Shown here piece by piece: positions 56,239-64,000 of a stretch of DNA of 64,000 nt. The stretch is taken from assembly GCF_026151205.1 (NCBI RefSeq), contig NC_087074.1, forward strand, positions 17,768,712 to 17,832,711, written 5' to 3'. The position numbers were made by a program, and so were the translations under genes. Each line of letters begins with the position of its first letter. The first letter of the stretch is position 1. This stretch comes from Bolinopsis microptera (Eukaryota > Ctenophora > Tentaculata > Lobata > Bolinopsidae). The notes beneath the pieces were generated by a model. The model was not told the DNA's origin, made no database searches, and saw nothing but the letters and a program-made list of their open reading frames with translations.

Positions 56239-59223
56239 TCACCGTTCCTCAAGTAATGAATTATCAAATACAGAATGCTGTAATTGAAGATGTTTCCAGA
56301 TCCCTGGCACTGAGCTGACAGTATACTGACAGTAAGAACAAGCAAATGTCTCCTCACTCTCCCTCTCACCTGACAATGTCTCCTCACTCTCCCTCTCTCC
56401 TGACAATGTCTCCTCACCCTCCCCCTCTCCTGACAATGTCTCCTCACTCTCCCTCTCTCCTGACAATGTCTCCTCACTCTCCCTCTCTCCTGACAATGTC
56501 TCCTCACTCTCCCTCTCACCTGACAATGTCTCCTCACTCTCCCTCTCTCCTGACAATGTCTCCTCACTCTCCCTTTCTCCTGACAATGTCTCCTCACACT
56601 CCCTCTCTCCTGACAATGTCTCCTCACTCTCCCTTTCTCCTGACAGTGTCTCCTCACTCTCCCTCTCTCCTGACAATGTCTCCTCACTCTCCCTCTCTCC
56701 TGACAATGTCTCCTCACTCTCCCTCTCTCCTGACAGTGTCTCCTCACTCTCCCTCTCTCCTGACAATGTCTCCTCACCCTCCCTCTCTCCTGACAATGTC
56801 TCCTTACTCTCCCTCTCACCTGACAGTGTCTCCTCACTCTCCCTCTCTCCTGACAATGTCTCCTCACTCTCCCTCTCTCCTGACAATGTCTCCTCACTCT
56901 CCCTCTCTCCTGACAGTGTCTCCTCACTCTCCCTCTCTCCTAACAATGTCTCCTCACTCTCCCTCTCACCTGACAGTGTCTCCTCACTCTCCCTCTCTCC
57001 TGACAATGTCTCCTCACTCTCCCTCTCTCCTGACAGTGTCTCCTCACTCTCCCCTCTCCTGACAATGTCTCCTCACTCTCCCTCTCTCCTGACAGTGTCT
57101 CCTCACTCTCCCTCTCTCCTGACAATGTCTCCTCACTCTCCCTCTCTCCTGACAATGTCTCCTCACTCTCCCTCTCTCCTGACAATGTCTCCTCACTCTC
57201 CCTCTCTCCTGACAATGTCTCCTCACTCTCCTGACAGTGTCTCCTTACTCTCCCTCTCTCCTGACAATGTCTCCTCACTCTCCCTCTCTCCTGACAGTGT
57301 CTCCTCACTCTCCCTCTCTCCTGACAATGTCTCCTCACTCTCCCTCTCTCCTGACAGTGTCTCCTCACTCTCCCTCTCTCCTGACAATGTCTCCTCACTC
57401 TCCCTCTCTCCTGACAATGTCTCCTCACTCTCCCTCTCTCCTGACAATGTCTCCTCACCCTCCCTTTCTCCTGACAATGTCTCCTCACTCTCCCTCTCAC
57501 CTGACAGTGTCTCCTCACTCTCCCTCTCACCTGACAGTGTCTCCTCACTCTCCCTCTCTCCTGACAATGTCTCCTCACTCTCCCTCTCTCCTGACAATGT
57601 CTCCTTACTCTCCCTCTCTCCTGACAGTGTCTCCTCACTCTCCCTCTCTTCTGACAATATCTCCTCACTCTCCCTCTCACCTGACAGTGTCTCCTCACTC
57701 TCCCTCTCACCTGACAGAGTCTCCTCACTCTCCCTCTCACCTGACAGTGTCTCCTCACTCTCCCTCTCTCCTGACAATGTCTCCTCACTCTCCCTCTCTC
57801 CTGACAATGTCTCCTCACTCTCCCTCTCTCCTGACAATGTCTCCTCACTCTCCCTCTCTCCTGACAATGTCTCCTAACTCTCCCTCTCTCCTGACAATGT
57901 CTCCTCACTCTCACTCTCTCCTAACAATCCTAACAGTGTCTCCTCACTCTCCCTCTCTCCTGACAATGTCTCCTCACTCTCACTCTCTCCTAACAATCCT
58001 AACAGTGTCTCCTCACTCTCCCTCTCTCCTGACAATGTCTCCTCACTCTCACTCTCTCCTAACAATCCTAACAGTGTCTCCTCACTCTCCCTTTCTCCTG
58101 ACAATGTCTCCTCACTCTCACTCTCTCCTAACAATCCTAACAGTGTCTCCTCACTCTCCCTCTCTCCTGACAATGTCTCCTCACTCTCACTCTCTCCTAA
58201 CAATCCTAACAGTGTCTCCTCACTCTCACTCTCTCCTAACAGTGTCTCCTCACTCTCCCTCTCTCCTGACAATGTCTCCTCACTCTCCCTCTCTCCTGAC
58301 AATGTCTCCTCACTCTCACTCTCTCCTGACACCACAGTTGGTAGAGAAGTACCCCTCATGGGTGACCAAGATGACATGAAGCAACTATAAGACTCTGAGT
58401 GTCTCCCCCGGATGTGTTTTTTGAGATATGTCCAGTCAGCACCCCGGTACGGACAGTAAGGACACCTCCACAGCTTCTCAGGGAGGTGGATACTCACGTG
58501 TCTCTTGTAAGAGCTCTTTATGTGTGAAGAGTAGGGACACTCCCCACACTGATATACGTGTTGTGCACCTCTCTGGTGGCGGGATTTTACAGTTTTCTTA
58601 GATGAGGATTTCTGTCCAAGCTTTTCAGATGATTGGACATGCTTTTCTAAATGAATAGTAAATCTTTCGCTGTCAACAAATTTAGAACTACAGAAACTGC
58701 AATGATATATTCGACGGATGACTCTTAATTTTCCATTATTAGACAGAGTCCTAGATACATTGGAAGATGATGCAGTATCTTCAGCCATGCAGCTTGAACC
58801 AAACCGCCTTTTATATTCCTTTGTATTAGGAACAATTCCACTGTCAGCTCTATCGGACAAAGGAACGTTAGGTCTCGCACTTCCTTCTTGAATCTGAGGA
58901 ATCATCTTTGCACACAAAATATCTGTGTTTACTGAATTTACTGCTACAGATTGGTTAGTTCCAATAATAAGTTCAAGTCGACCACTTTCAACATCTAATT
59001 CACGTTCATTGGTCTCAACTGGTAGTTCACCACGAGTTTCAACATCTACATCATGTCGACTGATGGCATTATTTTCTGTAGTCCTGAGTGACACGTTTCT
59101 TGTTAAGAGTTTTCGTTTGCACTGGTGATGTTCCTTTACATGTTCTAAGAAACGTTGCTCATCACTGTACTTAACTCCGCAAAATCCGCACGTGAAAAAG
59201 GAGCTCTGCTTATTACTTTCCAT
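56239..59223 (-). CDS. C2H2 zinc-finger protein with a very long ESEETLSGER decapeptide array (interrupted in this assembly)
   Basis: From ATG at 59223: finger 1 near residue 12 (FTCGFCGVKYSDEQRFLEH), then three fingers around 176-275 (YHCSFCSSKFVDSERFTIH, YQCGECPYSSHIKSSYKRH, WRCPYCPYRGADWTYLKKH). A short linker follows, then tens of copies of ESEETLSGER (30-bp units), the first ones mixed with an LLGESESEET variant. After the array, in the same reading frame, comes a further finger FACSYCQYTVSSVPGIWKH with H-x4-H and a stop at 56239. The array is broken by a TAG at 57874-57876 (one base change in an ESEET unit) and by an 8-base deletion near 57229-57236 that creates TGA; a 1-base deletion near 57050 restores the original frame. 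The intact finger beyond the array implies that the functional allele is one ~990-residue protein. Either this allele is truncated or the repeat is misassembled. Confidence 0.7.
56345..58330 (-). repeat. 30-bp coding minisatellite, about 65 units
   Basis: In gene sense the unit is gagagtgaggagacattgtc plus aggagagagg. Between ~57915 and 58215 it alternates with a longer unit containing 'ctaacaatcctaacagtgtc' (plus strand). All six frames stay largely open because of the unit length, so long ORFs on the plus strand here are artefacts. Confidence 0.95.
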
Positions 59224-61029
59224 ATCCTTCGGCAGTCAAAATCCTCATGAATGGAGAAAGTGAGTTACTATCAATCAATTTAATTCAGTAAATATTGATT
59301 AATTGAGTTGAATTTATCATATTATTCAGTATGAAGTTTTTAAGAGGATATTTAGCACATTTCACCTCACAAATTGAAGTTAGGTTTTCTAAACAATCTG
59401 CCATCATAATAGCAACAATGAAGTCTAATGCTCTAATGGTATAGTATAGATTATAGAACTAGTAATAATCAGTTCGATACCATTACTATAGTGTGTTATA
59501 CTCATATCCAAGATTAGATTGCGCTTCATCTGCAATGTATATTGTATATGTACTGCTATGAAGTGCAACAGCTATACTAATAATTACTAAAATATCCTGA
59601 TGCATCATTTATTGGTCATTCAATAAAAATTCAGTCTAAACAGTGAAATTGGGTCACGGAAAGCTGATAATATCTGAAAATGTCCTACCGGTAGTACATT
59701 TTCAAACTTTTCCTTTCATCAAAGTTTCTCCGGATATTCAGCTTCCAGTACCTCAATGGTGACTTGTGCCACTCAACCTGAGCTCAATGATTGGTTGATA
59801 AAAGGCTCTTTTCCTTACAATTTGGTTCAGGAAGGTGACAAGGGAAAGTACTTCAAATTGAATAAACCGTTAAGAACTGTAATTGCAATATCTCAGTGTT
59901 CCTCAATATAATATCTCAATAATTCAAATATCCTAGGTCTTTAACTGTAAACATTAACTGTAAACGTCTGCTGTATTCAAACCAAAAAGTGTCCTGCCAT
60001 CCAACAGGCCCACTCTTAAATATCCCCAGATAGTATAAACAATCTCCCACTCGTTTTAGCAATCTCTAAACAAATCCCAAACTATCCTCCTTGTAACTAA
60101 AACAGAGGTGTTAAAATGCACCCTCTGATAATCAAAACAGAGATGTTAAAATGAACTCTCTGATCCCCAAAACTCTCTGCTCTAAGCAATTCCTAAACTA
60201 TCCTCTTTGTAACCAGAACAAAGGTGCTAAAATGCACCCTCTGATAATCAAAACAGAGATGTTAAAATGAACTCTCTGCTCCCCAAAACAGAGGTGTTAA
60301 ACTGAACTCTCTGCACTACCCTGCTGTACTAAATTTCGTACACTAATAAATGCCCTTAAATACTACGCTAAAATACTGTTTAATGTATAGTACTGAAACT
60401 GCTAAAACGAGTATATAACATGGTCACTGGTCAAAACTGTGAAATTTCGGTCAATTATACAGGGTGGCCCAAAAAGATCCGTGTTCATTATGGAGCATAA
60501 AATTCAATATGATTCGTCGTATAAAGAATTGTATAAAGAATTTGGGGAAAGATGGAGATTAGGTTTGAGCACGATACGGCCACTATACTGCCACTATACG
60601 GCCACTATACGGCCACTATACGGCAACTATACGGCCACGATACGGCCACTATAATACGGCCACTATACGGCCACTATACGGTCACTATACGGTCACTATA
60701 CGGCCACGATACGGCCACGATACGGCCACGATACGGCCACTAGACGTGTAGCCCAACATTATTTCAACACAGGGTTAAATGTGTTCTCGCTGTGAGTAAA
60801 CACTTTGTTGATAAGAACCTTGGAAAGAGCCATCATGACATTTATCCCAAATTATCAATATGAATGTGGACCTTATTTGAGAAGGTTTAATATTTCTGCA
60901 GAAGTTCATACCTTAATCTTTTAATTAATTACATTAGGGTCGGATCAGAGACTCGACTCGTCAGTTTTTCCATTTTGTTTGAGGTATTCTGTTCGTTGGT
61001 AAATGTTCCATCTCGCACTCAGACTGTAG
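59224..61029. other. Intergenic with two repeat blocks
   Basis: No gene seen. A ~135-bp segment is duplicated in tandem (about 60060-60190 and 60190-60310; shared 'aatgcaccctctgataatca' and 'aaaatgaactctctg'). An 11-bp minisatellite follows at 60587-60742. Confidence 0.6.
60587..60742 (+). repeat. 11-bp minisatellite (cggccactata)n
   Basis: About fourteen units with variants cggccacgata, cggtcactata and cggcaactata. Confidence 0.95.
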
Positions 61030-63949
61030 ATGTGGGACTGGTTCAGGACAAGAAGACGCTACATTGCGTACCTCTGTCTGCTTTGCAATGCTTACACTGA
61101 AATGTGTGCCAGGTTCGTAAGATAATGAGTATTTTACAAATATTTACCAAAAGAGTGATATCACAATGTCCTATTCTAAAACTACCCCTAAGATTTTTCA
61201 AGTCCGGTTTATTTCACAGTTTTCGTTATTTACTGTGAAACTTGTAAACTTTATTTTCTGCTGTTATTAGTAGCAGTGGCCAATTTTCTTCTTTTAAATA
61301 ACTTTATTAACTAGTCACTAATGTTGCTGCCTCTCCTGCTTGCGATGGTCAGTTAAATTTCTTTCCCAATGATGGGCTCTATTGTCTGTTTTCTTTTTGG
61401 ATTCTAGGAAAGATCTTAGTACCTTCAACTATGTGCAGTATTCAGCTAAAATTATTCGGGTGTTAATTTGTCGTCATGACTACCACAATGTCTGAAGGAT
61501 AAGAGCCGCTGTCCCAGGTTTGGAGTATCTATCTCTATGATAGGGGGCATGGTGAAGAAGGATTGTGACGACCCTGATGATGTTGGCCAGTTCTGCTGGT
61601 CCCAAAGTACCCAGGCAATGGTGATAGGTGCATATTTCTATGGTTACGTTGCACAGTGCTTCACTACATTTGTTGCAAAATATTTCACTGGTAAGCCATA
61701 ATTTTAATTTACACTAGTACACACGCTTACCTTACTTTAAAACTTAAATTAATTTTTGCAAAACATTGGAGCTTATATAATCGAATAAAATGAAGTATAA
61801 ATAATTTGATGAACGAGCTACGCTGTGAACGATTAAAGAAGTCAAACTCTTATTATGTTCTAGTAGAAAAACCTACTATGGCCTAAACTATAGATATTTA
61901 ATAAATTAATTGAATCTAATTATAACTAATTATAACTATCAACTAATTATAACTATCAACTGAAGCTAAATTTTGTCCTGGCTATGATTCAAGGTGACCA
62001 AGGGAGCAATAATGCAAGAACAAAAAGAATGCCGGCAACCTTGCGCCAAATATTTACAAATTATTAATTATGAAATTTTGGAAAATAAAAGTTATTCTCC
62101 ATCTCCCAGGATTCACAAGAACATACAGATTCTGGTTGATATTATCTGGAGCTATTCAGTTTTGCTACCCAACATTTGCCGCTCTGTCTCCGACAATTGT
62201 TATTTTTACTCAGGTTACAATGCATTGACATATTTGATATTAGAGTACAGCCTTAAATAATATAAAAGCTTTATTAAAGACTAGATGTTAAATCTGCTAA
62301 AAGAGTGTCTAGGTTTAGTTGTCCCGACCTGGCATGGCTACCTTTCTGTATCATGTATTATTACTGTACTACCACGATATGGATCCAGTTCTAAAATCTG
62401 TATTAGCACTTAAGATGAGAATAATGTCTTTAGTCTTTACTGGTAAATGATGTCTGACGAAAACATCATGTATATATAGCTGATGAAATAACGAGTCAAT
62501 TTAAAAATAGTAAATAATTCTCATCAGGCAATAAGAGGTGTGGTGGCTGGTATCATGATGTCCTTCAGTTTTCACTATATCTCTAAATTTGGTGTAGGGA
62601 AAGAGAGTAAGATTTTCATCTCTCTAGTTGGTAATTAATTTTGTTAAATTTGAAAAAATTAATCCTTCTAAGTTCCTATAGTCGTAATTTTCTTGACTTA
62701 GGTGATAAAAATATCGATGATTATATATATAATAAGTGATTATAATCTAATTCTCAACGCTCTAATACAGGGGCAACAAACTACATTGGGAGTGGGACTG
62801 GTGGAGTGCTTGCTGGCTTTATTACAGACATCTTTGGGTGGCAGTACTATTTTTATTACAGTGGCATTTGCTACGCTATTGGTTTGGTTTTAACACTTCT
62901 ATTTGTACAAGAATCTCCCGAAAAATGCTGGTATGTGGTTGGTACTTATCACTATAGAATTACAAGTCTTTGATCCAGTGAAACGCTACCAAAATCTGAT
63001 TTTCGACAACAATGATCACATGATCTTATCTTAAATCGATAATATTTTTGAATTGAAAACTTTGTTACTGCATTTTACATCGGTATTACTACCAGCGTAA
63101 AATATCTTAATTAGTTAAAGAGTGACCATACTAAGCATTAAACTTCCTCCAAATATCAAATTGAATTTTTTTAATTCTAGACTTTTCAGGTTTATGACAC
63201 TAGAGGAAAAGGATATGATCATGAAAGAAAACAAACCCAGTTTAAAATCAGAGAGCCATGAACCTTCAAGTCCTACAAATAAATTGTCCTTTTGCCGATT
63301 GTACTTGATTGCATTTTCCATCTATCTTCTTGCTTACAATATAGTTATCTATGGCATTCTTAGTGTAATGCCATTCTATCTTAATGAAATCACTGGAGCA
63401 GATCCACAACTCATATCATATCTCAATATCAGCCTCACTTTGCTCATAGCATTATGTACAATAGCATTCTCATATGTGGTTCAAATACTGGACACTTTGT
63501 GCTCATGGTTAGTGTGCAGAATGATGTGTACACTAATTCCCATGCTTTCATACATTATTTTCTTTATTGCTCTCTCATACCACCTGTCATTCATAGGTGC
63601 GACCATAATTCTAATTTCAACATCAATCATGGCTTCAACACTATTTGGTGGATCTGTTTTCATGATCAACTACGAAATGGACCCCAAAAATTCGGCAGTA
63701 AGAATGTCAATTTTCAATAGTGTTGGCCAGGCAGCAGGATTTATCTGCCCTCTACTGATGGCAGCTATTACAACCACTGATAGGGACCATCCAAACTATG
63801 CCTCCGTTTACAGACAAAAATGGTCATATTTCTTCTATACTGTGGCAGGATTTGCAGCAGCAGGATGCTTGGTGATAATGCTGGCTTATATCCTTAGTCC
63901 TGATGAATGGGTGAACAAAGACAGGAAAATATGCAAAGAGACAGTGTGA
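61030..63949 (+). CDS. SLC17-family (sialin/VGLUT-like) major-facilitator transporter, complete, 6 exons
   Basis: Exons 61030-61112, 61518-61690, 62110-62213, 62528-62630, 62771-62930, 63190-63949 join in phase to 460 residues ending in TGA. The N-terminus RTRRRYIAYLCLLCNAYTEM leads TM1. WSQSTQAMVIGAYFYGYVAQ matches the SLC17 'W....qg.ilg.ff.GY...Q' motif opening TM2. AIRGVVAGIM carries the conserved R-x2-G-x3-G of TM4. NYIGSGTGGVLAGFITDIFG, FYYSG and the ESPEKC turn followed by the LEEKDMI loop match the middle of the family. TM7-12 are in the last exon (FGGSVFMINYEMDPKNSA, GQAAGFICPLLMAA). SLC17 members move organic anions (sialic acid, glutamate, urate, phosphate) across lysosomal, vesicular or plasma membranes; the substrate here is unknown. 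An in-frame TAG directly before the ATG means it is either the true start or an exon boundary. Confidence 0.92.
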
Positions 63950-64000
63950 CAGTTATTAGTGAAATTGAAAGCATAAAATTAAAATGTTTGCTCAACTTAA

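Noticed and set aside
56346-58379. Plus-strand frames of 238-380 residues (SPHSPSLLT repeats)
   Set aside because: Antisense reading of the 30-bp array. Only the minus frame connects to zinc fingers at both ends.

Overview
The window is nuclear DNA of an invertebrate animal. Genes are split by GT-AG introns, the sequence is AT-rich, and micro-, mini- and satellite arrays are abundant. One gene is an innexin, the invertebrate gap-junction family. I cannot name the phylum; cnidarian, ctenophore or lophotrochozoan would all fit. Two runs of exactly 100 N (6302-6401, 46538-46637) are scaffold gaps, so some repeat lengths may be assembly artefacts.

Layout. 1-2.4 kb: a 185-bp tandem repeat, a foldback repeat and a LINE 3' remnant. 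2.5-4.8 kb: a secreted coiled-coil/discoidin-like lectin on the minus strand, then the last three exons of a pyruvate dehydrogenase E1-alpha gene on the plus strand. 5.5-6 kb: a 12-bp minisatellite. 6.9-13.4 kb: a minus-strand LTR retrotransposon with gag and protease but no reverse transcriptase or integrase. 14.5-16.1 kb: an acidic-repeat membrane protein. 16.9-20.0 kb: a complete 8-exon innexin (minus). 21.9-30.1 kb: a complete 10-exon SLC25A33/36-type mitochondrial nucleotide carrier (minus). 30.8-31.3 kb: a second LINE remnant. 34.3-43.4 kb: a ~167-bp satellite whose orientation flips at ~37.94 kb. 44.7-46.6 kb: a terminal exon of an unknown gene, a foldback element and a (GA)n tract. 47.0-49.2 kb: a poly(A) retroposon with a 60-bp VNTR and a 14-bp target-site duplication. 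50.1-50.5 kb: two exons of an unknown gene. 52.6-53.2 kb: a SLATT-like two-transmembrane protein. 54.9-59.2 kb: two neighbouring C2H2 zinc-finger genes, one with a very long decapeptide array. 61.0-63.9 kb: a complete 6-exon SLC17-type transporter (plus).

The host genes are unrelated housekeeping, membrane and regulatory functions; there is no operon or pathway cluster. Exon structures were built by hand by matching splice sites, codon phase and family conservation. The innexin (421 aa), carrier (313 aa) and SLC17 (460 aa) models each close exactly in phase from ATG to stop.

The most unusual signal is that two minisatellites in the carrier gene, and probably a third in the unknown gene at 50.4 kb, begin exactly at 5' splice sites. 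The repeat unit is the exon-intron junction itself, giving tandem trains of consensus donors. Other notable points are a canonical T_TTA_AAC slippery heptamer touching the gag stop codon, LTRs identical in one half and diverged in the other, an SVA-like VNTR retroposon, a mirror-image satellite, and the SLATT-like gene.
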